NCBI RefSeq assembly: GCF_028737255.1
Contig: NZ_JAQZAN010000032.1
Location: 1 to 51,415, forward strand
From: Actinomycetospora straminea
Lineage (GTDB): Bacteria > Actinomycetota > Actinomycetes > Mycobacteriales > Pseudonocardiaceae
Length of the DNA: 51,415 bases
Direction: 5' to 3'
A program made the translations under genes and the position numbers. Below the pieces are notes generated by a model. The model was not told where the DNA came from. It did not search any database and saw only the letters and a program-made list of their open reading frames with translations. The first letter of the stretch is position 1; each line of letters starts with the position of its first letter. Shown here in pieces: positions 1 to 10,242 of this stretch.

Positions 1-62
1 TCACCTTCCGCGCCACCCTGGCCTGGATCTCATGATCCGCCAGACACGCTCTAGCCGGCGAT

Positions 63-1121
<1,059 letters not shown>

Positions 1122-1173
1122 GACGTCACCTTCCGGGAGACGGGCGGGCGGGGCGGAGGGGTCGCGCGGGGTG

Positions 1174-2226
1174 TCAGGCACCGGAGGGCAGCGCCCGGGC
1201 GACGGCGAGCGCCGCATCCTGCGCCCGGCCCCACGTGGCCGGATCGATCACCGGGCGCAGGTTGCGCCCGGCCACGAAGTCGTCGAAGGCCTGGACGGTC
1301 GTCCAGCGCGGGGTGAAGCCGAACTCGGTGCGCAGCTTCGTCGTGTCCACGACGCGGCCGAAGTTCAGCAGCCGCATCTGCTCGGGCGAGAAGTCGACGA
1401 GACGGGCACGGCGCGTGAACCGCCCGACGAGCGGCACCGCGGGCTGCGGGATCGGCAGCGAGAGCCGCCCCGCCCGCCGGATCGCCTGGGAGAGCATGAG
1501 CACCCCGGCGCCCCCGACGTTGAACACCCCGGGCAGGTCCTGCGCGGCGGCGCGCTCGAGCACCGCCACCGCGTCCTCCTCGTGCAGGAGCTGGACGCGC
1601 GCGTCGTAGCCGAGCACCACCGGGACCACCGGCAGCGAGAAGTACCGCACGAACGACGTGTCGATCCGCGGCCCGATGAGGTTGACGAACCGCAGCGTCG
1701 TCACCGGGATGTCGGGCCGGCGCCGCGAGAAGCTGCGGACGTAGCCCTCGATCTCGACGGCGTCCTTCGCGTACCCGCCGGGCGGGATGGCCTTGGGCTC
1801 GGTGGTCTCGGTGAACGTCGCGGGGTCGCGCCGGCTCGCGCCGTAGACCGCGCTGGTCGACTTCACGACGAGCCGCCGCACCGTCTCGGAGCGCTGGCAG
1901 GCCGCGAGCAGCTGCATCGTCCCGATGACGTTCATCTCCATCATCATCGAGCGGCCGCCGGACGCGCCGGGGTTGCCCGAGAGGGACGCGTGGACGACGG
2001 TGTCGACCTTCGCGGTGGAGATGACCTTGCCGATCAGCGGGTTGCGGATGTCCACGCGCACGAACTCGGCGCGACCCATCCGCCGCCGCATCTCCCGCGA
2101 CGGCGGCGTGGTGTCGACGCCGAGGACCCGCTCGATCGACGGGTCGGCCGCCAGGCGCGCCGCGAGGTGGCCGCCCAGGAAGCGGCTCACCCCGGTGACG
2201 AGGACGACGGACGGCGCCTCGGACAT
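1174..2226 (-). CDS. NAD-dependent epimerase/dehydratase (extended SDR)
   Basis: 350 residues. The N-terminus has a Rossmann nucleotide-binding motif (VTGVSRFLGG), then STSAVYG around the catalytic Ser/Thr and GGYAKDAVE where the catalytic Tyr and Lys are expected. The Tyr-Lys spacing is YAK rather than the usual YxxxK, so the chemistry may differ from a standard sugar epimerase. Position between bS22 and the acyltransferase matches the galE2-type gene of mycobacteria. NAD(P) binding is well supported; substrate is unknown. It lies 52 bp upstream of the acyltransferase and may be co-transcribed with it. Confidence 0.8.
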   Translation of the reverse strand: MSEAPSVVLVTGVSRFLGGHLAARLAADPSIERVLGVDTTPPSREMRRRMGRAEFVRVDIRNPLIGKVISTAKVDTVVHASLSGNPGASGGRSMMMEMNVIGTMQLLAACQRSETVRRLVVKSTSAVYGASRRDPATFTETTEPKAIPPGGYAKDAVEIEGYVRSFSRRRPDIPVTTLRFVNLIGPRIDTSFVRYFSLPVVPVVLGYDARVQLLHEEDAVAVLERAAAQDLPGVFNVGGAGVLMLSQAIRRAGRLSLPIPQPAVPLVGRFTRRARLVDFSPEQMRLLNFGRVVDTTKLRTEFGFTPRWTTVQAFDDFVAGRNLRPVIDPATWGRAQDAALAVARALPSGA

Positions 2227-2317
2227 GCCCTGGACAACTCCCCCGGAATAGCTGGCGACGACCCGACCGGCCGCCCCGACCCGAGCCCCGTGCGCGGGGC
2301 CAGGGCCGACGTGAGCC

Positions 2318-2419
2318 CTACTTGCCGAGCTTGCGACGCTGCACGCGGGTCTTGCGCAGGAGCTTACGGTGCTTCTTCTTCGACATCCGCTTGCGACGCT
2401 TCTTGATGACCGAGCCCAT
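2318..2419 (-). CDS. 30S ribosomal protein bS22 (AURKAIP1/COX24-type, 33 aa)
   Basis: A 33-residue, extremely basic protein starting [16 protein letters not shown] and ending RRKLGK. This is the actinobacterial small ribosomal subunit protein now called bS22, also annotated as AURKAIP1/COX24 domain protein; in mycobacterial ribosome structures it sits in the small subunit. It is easily missed because of its size. It lies between the epimerase and the small HTH gene, as in mycobacteria. A GAGAGG lies about a dozen bases upstream of the ATG. Confidence 0.9.
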   Translation of the reverse strand: MGSVIKKRRKRMSKKKHRKLLRKTRVQRRKLGK

Positions 2420-2537
2420 AGGGGGAACCTCTCGTGAACCGCGGGTGGAGACAGGGGCGACCGGGGCGGTCGCAGACACACCACCGTACCGGCCGCCCTG
2501 GCGGCGACCGGTGGTGGAGGGGTGCGGGTGTGACCGG

Positions 2538-2771
2538 CTAGCCGGCGTCGAAGTAGGAGCCGCGCAGGTACTCGTGCACCGCGTCCTCGGGCACCCGGAA
2601 GCTGCGGCCCACGCGGACCGCGGGCAGCTCTCCGTTGTGCACCAGCCGGTACACGGTCATCTTCGACACGCGCATCGCGGCGGCGACCTCGGCGACGGTC
2701 AGGAACTGCACCCTCGCCAGATTGTCCCCGTCCGCCCGTCGCGGGCCGGGGCCCGTCGTGTTGTTGGGCAT
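2538..2771 (-). CDS. Small helix-turn-helix DNA-binding protein (excisionase/BldC-like MerR fold)
   Basis: 77 residues. After a polar N-terminus of about 22 residues it has the compact MerR-type winged helix [20 protein letters not shown], then [19 protein letters not shown], typical of BldC and excisionase-family proteins. It is not near an integrase: it sits in the conserved chromosomal block between proC and bS22, so it is more likely a housekeeping or developmental regulator than an excisionase. Start is the ATG at 2771. The 224 bp between it and proC holds no gene I can see. Confidence 0.85.
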   Translation of the reverse strand: MPNNTTGPGPRRADGDNLARVQFLTVAEVAAAMRVSKMTVYRLVHNGELPAVRVGRSFRVPEDAVHEYLRGSYFDAG

Positions 2772-2995
2772 GGGTCTCACGCCTTCCGTGCACAGGCCGT
2801 GCCGCCGGGCTTCCCCTCCCGGCGGTTCGACACGCCGTGCTGTGCGGGTGAGGGTAGCGGGACGCGTGTGACGTCTGGTTCGAGTACACCCGCTCGTGCG
2901 TCGGCCGCGCACGCTCGCGCGTCAAGCGACCACGCCGCGGCGCCCGAACACGATCTCGTCACGACGAACGGTCGCCGGACCTCCGCCCGGCGCGA

Positions 2996-3847
2996 TCAGC
3001 CGTACTGCCGCCCGAGCGCCACCGACCGGTCGCGGGCGGCCGTGACGGCGCGCGCGAGCGCGCTGCGCAGGCCGTCGGCCTCGAGCACGCCGAGCGCGGC
3101 GGCGGTGGTCCCGCCCGGCGAGGTGACCGCCTCGCGCAGCAGGCCCGGGTGCGGCGGCACGCCCTCGCGCCCGTCGCTGCCCGAGGTGGTGAGCAGCCCG
3201 CCCGCGCCCTCGACGGTCGCCGTCACCAGCTCGGTCGCCACCGGGCGCGGCAGGCCCAGCGCCACCCCGGCGTCGATCATGGCCTCGGCGAGCAGGAAGA
3301 CGTAGGCGGGCCCGGAGCCCGACAGCGCGGTCGCGAGGTCCTGCTGGCTCTCCGGCACGCGCACGGTGCGACCGACCGCGGAGAGCAGCTCCTCCGTGGC
3401 GGCCAGCTCCGCGTCCCCCGCCGCGGAGCCGGCCGAGAGCACGCACATCGCGCGGCCGACGAGCATCGGGGTGTTCGGCATGACGCGCACGACGGCCGTC
3501 TCCGCCGGCAGGCGCGCCTCGAGCGCCGACGTCGGGATACCCGCCGCCAGCGAGACGACGGTGGGCCGGTCCTGCCCCGGCGCCCGGCCGGCGAGGACGT
3601 CGCGCACCGCGTCGAGCACGGTCGGCACGTCCGCGGGCTTGACGGCGACGACGAGGACGTCCGCCCGGCGCGCCGCCTCCGGGGCGTCGACCGGGCCGAT
3701 GCCGTAGCGCGCGCCGAGCTCGTGCGCGCGGGCCGCGACGCTCTCGACGACGAGCAGCGAGCCCGGGTCGTGCCCGGCGGACACGAGCCCGCCCAGCAGG
3801 GCCTCGCCGATCTTCCCGCCGCCCAGGACCGCCACCGTGCTGCTCAT
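2996..3847 (-). CDS. proC: Pyrroline-5-carboxylate reductase
   Basis: 283 residues, usual length. N-terminal Rossmann motif VAVLGGGKIGEALLGGL binds NAD(P)H; VMPNTPMLVG and the C-terminal SGSGPAYVFLLAEAM and VTSPGGTTAAAL blocks are the P5C reductase signatures. It catalyses the last step of proline synthesis, 1-pyrroline-5-carboxylate to proline, in the cytoplasm. The ATG at 3847 gives the canonical N-terminus. It follows the isomerase-like gene by 22 bp, probably in the same transcript. Confidence 0.95.
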   Translation of the reverse strand: MSSTVAVLGGGKIGEALLGGLVSAGHDPGSLLVVESVAARAHELGARYGIGPVDAPEAARRADVLVVAVKPADVPTVLDAVRDVLAGRAPGQDRPTVVSLAAGIPTSALEARLPAETAVVRVMPNTPMLVGRAMCVLSAGSAAGDAELAATEELLSAVGRTVRVPESQQDLATALSGSGPAYVFLLAEAMIDAGVALGLPRPVATELVTATVEGAGGLLTTSGSDGREGVPPHPGLLREAVTSPGGTTAAALGVLEADGLRSALARAVTAARDRSVALGRQYG

Positions 3848-3869
3848 GGGGCGATCCTCCCGCAGGCCC

Positions 3870-4694
3870 TCAGACCGGCGAGCGGGGCAGGTCGGTGCCC
3901 AGGTGCAGCCGCGCGAACAGCAGCGACTCGGCGAGCATGTCGAGGCGCTCGTTGCGCGAGCGCGCGCGCCGCGTGCTGATCTCGACGACCACGCTGCCGG
4001 CGAACCCGGACGTCCCGAGCTGCCGGCACACCTCCGCGCACGGCTGGGTGCCGCGCCCCGGCACGAGGTGCTCGTCGCGCTCGAGGCCCGTGCCGTCGGC
4101 GAGGTGCAGGTGCACCAGGCGGTCACCCATGCGCTCGAGCAGGGCCAGGGCGTCGTCGCCGGCCGTCGCGGTGTGGGAGAGGTCGAGGGTGTACCAGCGG
4201 GCGCCGGTGCCCGTCGGGTCGTGGCCCGGGGTGTAGCTCGACCACCGCAGCCGCCCCCGCCGCAGCGGGAACATGTTCTCCATCGCGATCTGCACGCCGT
4301 GCGCCCGCTCGAGCTCGTCGATCTGGCGGGAGAGCCCGAGGGCGTAGCGGCGCTGCCAGCGGAAGGGCGGGTGCAGCACGACGGTCGGGGCGCCGAGGCT
4401 CGCGGCGAGGACGGCGCTGCGGCGCAGACGCTCGGCGGGGTCGGGCGTCCACACGCGCTGGGTGATCGCGAGGCAGGGGGCGTGGACGGCGAGCACCGGC
4501 ATCCCGGTGCGCTCCGAGGCCCGGGCGACGGAGGCGAGGTGCTGGCTGTCGGGGTCGGTCCAGACCATGAGCTCGACGCCGTCGTAGCCGAGCTCGGCGG
4601 CCACCGCGAACGCGGAGTCCATGTCCTCGGGGAAGACCGAGGCCGTCGACATGGCGACCGGCGGGCCCCCGTGCGGGGGCGTCGGAGGGCGCAC
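3870..4694 (-). CDS. Sugar phosphate isomerase/epimerase family protein (AP endonuclease 2-like TIM barrel)
   Basis: 274 residues. ELGYDGVELMVW near the N-terminus, IAMENMFP in the middle and VHLHLADGTG later are barrel-strand motifs of the xylose isomerase-like / AP-endonuclease family 2 fold, with the Glu, His and Asp residues used for metal binding. The GTG at 4694 is used because the strand VAMSTASVFPE belongs to the first barrel strand and needs the upstream residues; it begins 3 nt after the stop of the preceding gene. Homologous in position to Rv0498. Substrate unknown. Confidence 0.8.
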   Translation of the reverse strand: MRPPTPPHGGPPVAMSTASVFPEDMDSAFAVAAELGYDGVELMVWTDPDSQHLASVARASERTGMPVLAVHAPCLAITQRVWTPDPAERLRRSAVLAASLGAPTVVLHPPFRWQRRYALGLSRQIDELERAHGVQIAMENMFPLRRGRLRWSSYTPGHDPTGTGARWYTLDLSHTATAGDDALALLERMGDRLVHLHLADGTGLERDEHLVPGRGTQPCAEVCRQLGTSGFAGSVVVEISTRRARSRNERLDMLAESLLFARLHLGTDLPRSPV

Positions 4695-4697
4695 GGA

Positions 4698-6191
4698 TCA
4701 GCGGCTCAGCAGCACGATCGCGGCCGGGGACACGGTGACCACCAGCCCGACGACGACGGCGAGCACCGTCGTCTGCAGGTCGTCGGACTTCCGCAGCGCG
4801 CGCACGCCGAACACGAGGCCCGTGGTCGCGGCGGCGGCGAGCACGAGGGCGACGACGGGCTGCTCCTGCCAGAGGTAGGAGAAGACGGTCCACAGCACGG
4901 CGCCGAGCAGGGCGCCGAGCACCAGCTGGACGATCATGATCGCCCAGTCGCGCGCCGACGTGGCGCGGGGCTCGGGCTCGTCGTCCTCGAGGTCGTCCTC
5001 GTCGAGGTCGTCGAGGTCGTCGAGGTGGTCGTCGACCCGGTCGCGGCGGGGCGGGCGGCCCAGGCCGGCGGGCACGTCACGGGGGTCGCGCTCGTCCTCG
5101 TACCCGTCGTCGTACGCGTCGTACCCGTCGTACCCGTCGTGCTCGTCCTCGAGGTCCTCGTCGTCGTCGAGGTCCGGGCGGGCGAGCGGCGAGGCCGCCG
5201 TGGAGGGGCCGCCGTCGTCCATCGGGCCACCGCGCTGCGGGGGCGCGCCGGGCGGGCGGGCGGCGGGCGACGCGGTGGTGGCGGGCCCGGCGTCGCCGAC
5301 GCGCGCGGCCGGCACCCCGGGGTGGCCGGGCGCACCGGGGACCGGGCCGGCAGGACGGGCCGGCGGGGCGCCGAAGGCCTGCGTGCCGGTGACCGGGGGC
5401 GCGGGCTGCTGCGCGGCGGCCGGCGGCGGCCCGGCGGGCGGGGCCGGTGGCGCGGGCGGGGGTCCGGCCGGTGCGACGGGCGGGGCGGGCGGCGGCGACG
5501 GGGCGGCCGCGGCGCCGCCCCACGGGTCGCGGGGTGCCGGGTGCTCGGGAGCGGGGTGACCGTTGGGGCCGGGGCCGAAGCCGTTGCGGCCGCCGTCGTA
5601 CCCGGGACCGTCGTACCCGGGGCCGCCGTACCCCGGGGCTCCGTACCCCGGGCCTCCGTGACCCGGGCCGCCGCGGTCGAAGCCGTTGGCGGGCTGGCCC
5701 GGTCCCCGGCCCTGCCCGCCGTAACCCTGCCCGCCGTAGCCCTGCCCGCCGTAGCCCTGACCGTCGTAGGGCGAGCCGCCGTAGCCCTGGCCGTCGTACC
5801 CCGAGCCGTAGCCGGATCCGGCGACGGCTCCGTAGCCGCGGGTCCCGGTGTCGTGGCCGGGGTCGTACCCCGCGTCGTGGCCGCCGGTGTCGTAGCCACC
5901 GGTCTCGTAGCCGCCGTCGTAGCGGCCGGTGTCCCAGCCCGTGTCGTAGCGGGTGTCGTAGGTGGCGTCGTAGGTGGTGTCGTACCCCGGGTCGTGGCCG
6001 TAGCGGTCGTCCGCGGGGGGCTCGGGCGCGCGGTAGGCGTAGCCGCCCGGGTCCGGCGCGGCGCCGCGGGGCTCGTCCTCGGGCTCCGGCGTGCGGCGAC
6101 GGCGGGGCTGCTGGGACTCCGCGCTGTAGGCCGCCAGGAGCTCGGCCACACTGCGCTGGGTTCCCGGACGGGGCCCGTCGTCCCTGTTCAC
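4698..6191 (-). CDS. Low-complexity Gly/Tyr/Pro/Asp-rich membrane protein (Rv0497-type position)
   Basis: 497 residues. It begins with a short conserved segment RSVAELLAAY, followed by about 350 residues of low complexity: Tyr-Asp-Thr repeats, then GYGGQ repeats, then a Pro/Ala-rich stretch and an acidic Asp/Glu/Leu repeat. The last 110 residues contain about three hydrophobic membrane segments, so the long disordered part should face one side of the membrane. The low complexity creates long open frames on all other frames, which I discount. The conserved start, membrane tail and place between the Ppx-like and isomerase-like genes fit the mycobacterial Rv0497 family. Function unknown. Confidence 0.75.
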   Translation of the reverse strand: MNRDDGPRPGTQRSVAELLAAYSAESQQPRRRRTPEPEDEPRGAAPDPGGYAYRAPEPPADDRYGHDPGYDTTYDATYDTRYDTGWDTGRYDGGYETGGYDTGGHDAGYDPGHDTGTRGYGAVAGSGYGSGYDGQGYGGSPYDGQGYGGQGYGGQGYGGQGRGPGQPANGFDRGGPGHGGPGYGAPGYGGPGYDGPGYDGGRNGFGPGPNGHPAPEHPAPRDPWGGAAAAPSPPPAPPVAPAGPPPAPPAPPAGPPPAAAQQPAPPVTGTQAFGAPPARPAGPVPGAPGHPGVPAARVGDAGPATTASPAARPPGAPPQRGGPMDDGGPSTAASPLARPDLDDDEDLEDEHDGYDGYDAYDDGYEDERDPRDVPAGLGRPPRRDRVDDHLDDLDDLDEDDLEDDEPEPRATSARDWAIMIVQLVLGALLGAVLWTVFSYLWQEQPVVALVLAAAATTGLVFGVRALRKSDDLQTTVLAVVVGLVVTVSPAAIVLLSR

Positions 6192-6196
6192 GACCC

Positions 6197-7189
6197 CTAC
6201 CGTGCCTCGTGCAGTGTCGGGCGTCCAGTCGCGAGGGGGCCGCCGACCGACAGCATCCCACCGCCCGGCTGTAGCTGGTCGAGACGACCCAGGATGATCC
6301 CCTCGCGCAGCGCCCACGGGCACACCTCGACCTGGTCGAGGCCGAGCGCGGTCATCGCCTCGTGGGCCACGACGGCCCCGGCGACGAGCTGGTGGCTGCG
6401 GCTCGCGGACACCCCTTCGAGCTCGGCGAGGTCGGACGAGCTCATGCGGGAGATGAACGCCACGACCTGGCGCAGGCCGGTCGCGGTGAGCGTGCGACGC
6501 ACCCGCGGTCCCGCGCTGCGGGGGGCGGCGCCGGTGAGCCGGGCCAGCGACCGGAAGGTCTTCGAGGTGACCACCGCCCGGTCCGGCGGGCCCTCGCCCA
6601 GCAGCGTGGTCGCGGGCGAGGCGAGCACCTCGTGGGCGTACTCGGCGAGCGACTTGACCTCGCGTCGTTGCGGCGGGTCCGCGGTGAACCAGTCCCGGGT
6701 CAGGCGACCCGCGCCGAGCGGCACCGAGATCGCGTGCACGGGGGCCTCGTCCCGCCCGACCGCCATCTCCAGCGAGCCACCGCCGATGTCGAGCACCAGG
6801 AGGTGGCCCGCCGACCAGCCCAGCCAGCGGCGCACGGCGAGGAACGTCAGCGCCGCCTCGTCCGGGCCCGAGAGCACCTGCAGGTCGACACCGGCCTCGT
6901 CCTGGACCCGCTCGAGCACCGCCGAGGAGTTCGAGGCGTCGCGCACCGCGGAGGTCGCGAACGCCAGCAGGTCCTCGCAGCCCAGCTCGAGGGCCTGCTG
7001 GCGGGCGTCGGCGACGGCCGCCACCAGCGCGTCGGCGCCCTCGTCCTCGAGGCGGCCCTCGCGGACGTGCTCGGCGAGCCGCAGCGCGGTCTTCGTGGAG
7101 TGGGTCGGCGTCGGGTGACCGCCGCGCTGGGCGTCGACCACCAGGAGGTGCACGGTGTTCGACCCCACGTCCAGCACCCCGAGTCGCAC
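6197..7189 (-). CDS. Ppx/GppA family exopolyphosphatase-like phosphatase
   Basis: 330 residues. ASKHA-fold ATPase-type motifs are clear: VLDVGSNTVHLLV at the N-terminus (phosphate 1), FATSAVRDASN, and VLDIGGGSLEMAVG (phosphate 2). This is the actinobacterial short Ppx/GppA family, which hydrolyses inorganic polyphosphate or pppGpp. Its place next to the phosphate-responsive SenX3-RegX3 pair suits a role in phosphate or stringent-response control. The GTG start at 7189 puts the phosphate-1 motif at the extreme N-terminus, as usual for the family. Confidence 0.88.
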   Translation of the reverse strand: MRLGVLDVGSNTVHLLVVDAQRGGHPTPTHSTKTALRLAEHVREGRLEDEGADALVAAVADARQQALELGCEDLLAFATSAVRDASNSSAVLERVQDEAGVDLQVLSGPDEAALTFLAVRRWLGWSAGHLLVLDIGGGSLEMAVGRDEAPVHAISVPLGAGRLTRDWFTADPPQRREVKSLAEYAHEVLASPATTLLGEGPPDRAVVTSKTFRSLARLTGAAPRSAGPRVRRTLTATGLRQVVAFISRMSSSDLAELEGVSASRSHQLVAGAVVAHEAMTALGLDQVEVCPWALREGIILGRLDQLQPGGGMLSVGGPLATGRPTLHEAR

Positions 7190-7212
7190 GGCCGTGAGTC
7201 TAACCGGGGCGC

Positions 7213-7938
7213 TCAGGCGTCGAGCTTGTAGCCCAGCCCCCGCACCGTGACGAGGTGCCGGGGCGCCGACGGCTCGGGCTCGAGCTTGGCGCGCAGCCGT
7301 TTGACGTGGACGTCGAGGGTCTTGGTGTCGCCGACGTAGTCGGCACCCCAGACGCGGTCGATGAGCTGGGCGCGGGTGAGCACGCGGCCCACGTTGCGCA
7401 GCAGGTACTCGAGGAGGTCGAACTCCTTGAGCGGCAGCGGGACCTCGGTGGGGGCGCCGTCGACCCCGTCGCCGAGGACGGTGACGACGTGCCGGTCGAC
7501 GTCCATGCGGATCGGGCCGGCCTCGAGCAGCTGGCGCTCGCCGCCGGCGGGCGCGGGCCCGCCGTCGGTCTCGGCGTCCTGACCGCGGCGCAGCACCGCC
7601 CGGACGCGGGCGATGAGCTCGCGCGCCGAGTAGGGCTTGGTGACGTAGTCGTCGGCGCCGAGCTCGAGCCCGACCACCTTGTCGATCTCCGCGTCGCGCG
7701 CGGTGACCATGATCACGGGCACCGAGGAGCGCTGCCGCAGGGCCTTGCAGACGTCGGTGCCGCTCATGCCCGGGAGCATGAGGTCGAGCAGCACGATGTC
7801 CGCGCCGTGGCGCTCGAAGTCGTCGAGGGCGGCCGCGCCGGTGCCCGCCACGGAGGTCTCGAAGCCCTCCTTGCGCAGCAGGTAGGCCAGCGGGTCGGCG
7901 AAGGACTCCTCGTCCTCGACGATGAGCACGCGGGTCAT
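7213..7938 (-). CDS. regX3: OmpR/PhoB-family response regulator RegX3
   Basis: 241 residues. Receiver domain 1-120 with the acidic pocket VEDEE, phosphoacceptor Asp in VLLDLMLPG, the Thr of VTARD and the Lys of TKPYSARE. A winged-helix output domain follows (FDLLEYLLRN, LDVHVKRLRAKLE, TVRGLGYKL). The ATG overlaps the senX3 stop by 4 bp (ATGA), so the two are translationally coupled. In mycobacteria this pair senses phosphate limitation. The linker between the domains carries a Gly/Ala/Pro insertion of about 25 residues. Confidence 0.92.
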   Translation of the reverse strand: MTRVLIVEDEESFADPLAYLLRKEGFETSVAGTGAAALDDFERHGADIVLLDLMLPGMSGTDVCKALRQRSSVPVIMVTARDAEIDKVVGLELGADDYVTKPYSARELIARVRAVLRRGQDAETDGGPAPAGGERQLLEAGPIRMDVDRHVVTVLGDGVDGAPTEVPLPLKEFDLLEYLLRNVGRVLTRAQLIDRVWGADYVGDTKTLDVHVKRLRAKLEPEPSAPRHLVTVRGLGYKLDA

Positions 7939-9215
7939 GGAGATCCTCCGGGGACGGACGGGGCCGGGTCGTGCCCGGCCGTCGCGCTGTACGCCAGGTC
8001 GGCGTCGAGGTCGTCGAGGTCGGGGTCGGCCTCGCGGTCGTCGGGGTCGTCGTCGGCCGGTGCGGCGGGGACCCGGAGCGTGAACGTCGAGCCCACGCCG
8101 GGCTGGCTCCACAGCCGCACCTCCCCGCCGTGGTTGGCGGCGACGTGCTTGACGATCGCGAGCCCCAGCCCGGTGCCGCCGGTGGCGCGCGAGCGGGCGG
8201 GGTCGACGCGGAAGAAGCGCTCGAACACCCGCTGCTGGTGCTCGGGGGCGATCCCGATGCCGCGGTCGGTCACCGAGATCTCGATGCGGTCGCCCTGCCG
8301 GCGGCGGCGCACCGAGACCGGTGTGCCCTCCGGGGAGTAGGCGACGGCGTTCTCGAGCAGGTTGGTCAGCGCGGTGACCAGCAGCGTCCGGTCGCCGGCG
8401 ACCTCGAGCCCGCTGGGCGCGTCGAGCAGGAAGCGCTCGCGGGGGTCGGAGGCGTCCTCGGGCGCGGCGCTCGCCGCGGCCTCGGCGGGCACCCGCACGC
8501 GCTTGAGCGCCTCGCCGAGCACCTCGTCGACGTCGACCCGCACGAGCTCGGGCAGCCGCTCGGCGCCCTGGAGCCGCGAGAGCGAGATGAGCTCGGTGAC
8601 GAGCGCGCCGAGGCGGTGGGACTCGTTGAGGATCCGGGTGGCGAAGTGCGCGACCTCGTCGGGGTCGTCGGCGTCGAGCACGGCCTCGGCCAGCACCGCG
8701 AGCGCGCCGACCGGCGTCTTGAGCTCGTGCCCGACGTTGGCGACGAAGTCCCGGCGCACGGCCTCGAGGCGCACCGCCGCCGAGGTGTCGGTCGCGTCGA
8801 CGACGACGAAGCCGTCCCCGAGCGGGCGGACGTGCGCGACGATCGGGCGCGGGGTCGAGCCCGGCGGGTGGGTCGCCGGCGACAGGTCGACCTCGCACGG
8901 CTCGGCCCCGGTGGCGACTCGCTCGGCGGCCGCGGTGACCCGCGGGTCGGGGCGGGCGTCGACGACGGCGCCCAGCGCCTCGGCGCGCTCGTTGGCGAGG
9001 ACGACGTCGCCGAAGCGGTTGATGACGGCGATGCCGGACTGCGACCGGCGCACCAGCCGCGCCAGGAGCTCGGCGACCGTCGGGCCCCGCACCCCGCGGG
9101 CCCGCTCGCGGCCGGGCTCGTCGCGCTTCCACCGCACCGCGGCGGCCCCGGCGACGGCGCCGAGCGCCGCGGCCAGGAGGGCCACGACGACGGTCACCAG
9201 CACCGGGACGGTCAC
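7935..9215 (-). CDS. senX3: Sensor histidine kinase SenX3
   Basis: 426 residues. One N-terminal membrane helix (about residues 3-30), a PAS-like sensory domain, then HisKA with the phosphoacceptor His in FVANVGHELKTP. The HATPase domain follows: N box NLLENAVAYS, G1 DRGIGIAPEHQ, F box RVFERFFR, G2 GTGLGLAIVKHVA. The C-terminal tail of about 40 residues is acidic. The GTG start at 9215 leads directly into the membrane helix. It forms an operon with regX3 and lies downstream of gpm, the same order as in mycobacteria. Confidence 0.92.
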   Translation of the reverse strand: MTVPVLVTVVVALLAAALGAVAGAAAVRWKRDEPGRERARGVRGPTVAELLARLVRRSQSGIAVINRFGDVVLANERAEALGAVVDARPDPRVTAAAERVATGAEPCEVDLSPATHPPGSTPRPIVAHVRPLGDGFVVVDATDTSAAVRLEAVRRDFVANVGHELKTPVGALAVLAEAVLDADDPDEVAHFATRILNESHRLGALVTELISLSRLQGAERLPELVRVDVDEVLGEALKRVRVPAEAAASAAPEDASDPRERFLLDAPSGLEVAGDRTLLVTALTNLLENAVAYSPEGTPVSVRRRRQGDRIEISVTDRGIGIAPEHQQRVFERFFRVDPARSRATGGTGLGLAIVKHVAANHGGEVRLWSQPGVGSTFTLRVPAAPADDDPDDREADPDLDDLDADLAYSATAGHDPAPSVPGGSP

Positions 9216-9337
9216 GTTTCCCGATGGTAAGGGCGCCGTGGCTCCCCGGGTGTCACTCGCGTGAGCTGTCCAACGCCTCCGGGGGACAGGGTTGGCCTGC
9301 TGTTCGGCCGCCGTTCACCGAACGGGGCGGTGCGCCC

Positions 9338-10108
9338 CTACCGGCCCTGGTTCGCCACCGCCGCGATCGCGTCCTGCGCGGCGTCCGGGTCGAGGTAGGT
9401 GCCGCCCGGGTTGGTGGGCCGCAGCTCGCCGTCGCCCGTGCTCTCCAGGTCGTAGCGCAGCGGGATCCCCGTGGGGATGTTGAGGCCCGGGATCGTCTGC
9501 TCGTCGATGCCGTCGAGGTGCTTGACCAGCGCCCGCAGCGAGTTGCCGTGCGCCCCGACCAGCACCGTCCGCCCGGAGCGCAGGTCCGGGACGATCGAGG
9601 CCTGCCAGTACGGCAGCAGCCGCTCGAGCACGTCGGCGAGGCACTCGGTGCGCGGCATCGCGTCGCCGAGGTCGGCGTAGCGGGGGTCGCCGGTCTGGGC
9701 GTACTCGTCGTCCGGGTCGATCGGTGGCGGCGGGGTGTCGTAGGAGCGACGCCAGATCTGGAACTGCTCCTCGCCGTACTCCTCCAGGGTCTGCTTCTTG
9801 TCCTTGCCCTGGAGCGCTCCGTAGTGCCGCTCGTTCAGCCGCCAGTCCCGGCGCACCGGGATCCACGCGCGGTCGGCGACGTCGAGGGCGATGTTGACCG
9901 TGTTGATGGCGCGGCGCAGCAGCGAGGTGTGCACGACGTCGGGCAGCAGGCCGGCGTCGGCGAGCAGCTCCCCGCCGCGATGGGCCTCCTGCTCGCCCAG
10001 CGGCGACAGCGGGACGTCCACCCACCCGGTGAAGAGGTTCTTCTCGTTCCAGTCGCTCTGCCCGTGGCGCAGGAGGACGAGCGTGCCGACGGTTCCCTCC
10101 GGGTTCAT
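9338..10108 (-). CDS. gpmA: 2,3-bisphosphoglycerate-dependent phosphoglycerate mutase
   Basis: 256 residues, the usual length. The N-terminal [18 protein letters not shown] contains the catalytic His that is phosphorylated; later [10 protein letters not shown] and [11 protein letters not shown] carry the other active-site residues. It interconverts 3- and 2-phosphoglycerate in glycolysis and gluconeogenesis. It marks the edge of the conserved block: in mycobacteria mshA and the YbjN-like gene are nearby, whereas here they are about 26 kb away, past the accessory region and the integrated element. Confidence 0.95.
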   Translation of the reverse strand: MNPEGTVGTLVLLRHGQSDWNEKNLFTGWVDVPLSPLGEQEAHRGGELLADAGLLPDVVHTSLLRRAINTVNIALDVADRAWIPVRRDWRLNERHYGALQGKDKKQTLEEYGEEQFQIWRRSYDTPPPPIDPDDEYAQTGDPRYADLGDAMPRTECLADVLERLLPYWQASIVPDLRSGRTVLVGAHGNSLRALVKHLDGIDEQTIPGLNIPTGIPLRYDLESTGDGELRPTNPGGTYLDPDAAQDAIAAVANQGR

Positions 10109-10242
10109 GACGCGAGACCCTGCCAGCGGCCCGCCGCACGCACCACGCCGCCGGGGTCACGGGCGCGTGAGATCACCCCGGGCCGGGTACGGCCTCCGTC
10201 GTCGGCGGGCGACCGCCGTGACCACCACAGCGAACCACCAGA

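Noticed and set aside
3837..7118. A 1093-codon open frame on the plus strand
   Set aside because: Antisense to proC, the isomerase-like gene, the low-complexity membrane protein and the Ppx-like gene, all of which have clear motifs. It is open only because of high GC and Asp/Gly/Tyr repeats.
9313..9323. GTTCACCGAAC, similar to half of a PHO/RegX3 box, upstream of senX3
   Set aside because: Only one unit is present, without the direct repeat at 11-bp spacing expected of a PHO box; it may equally be part of a weak hairpin (GTTCGG/CCGAAC) after gpm.
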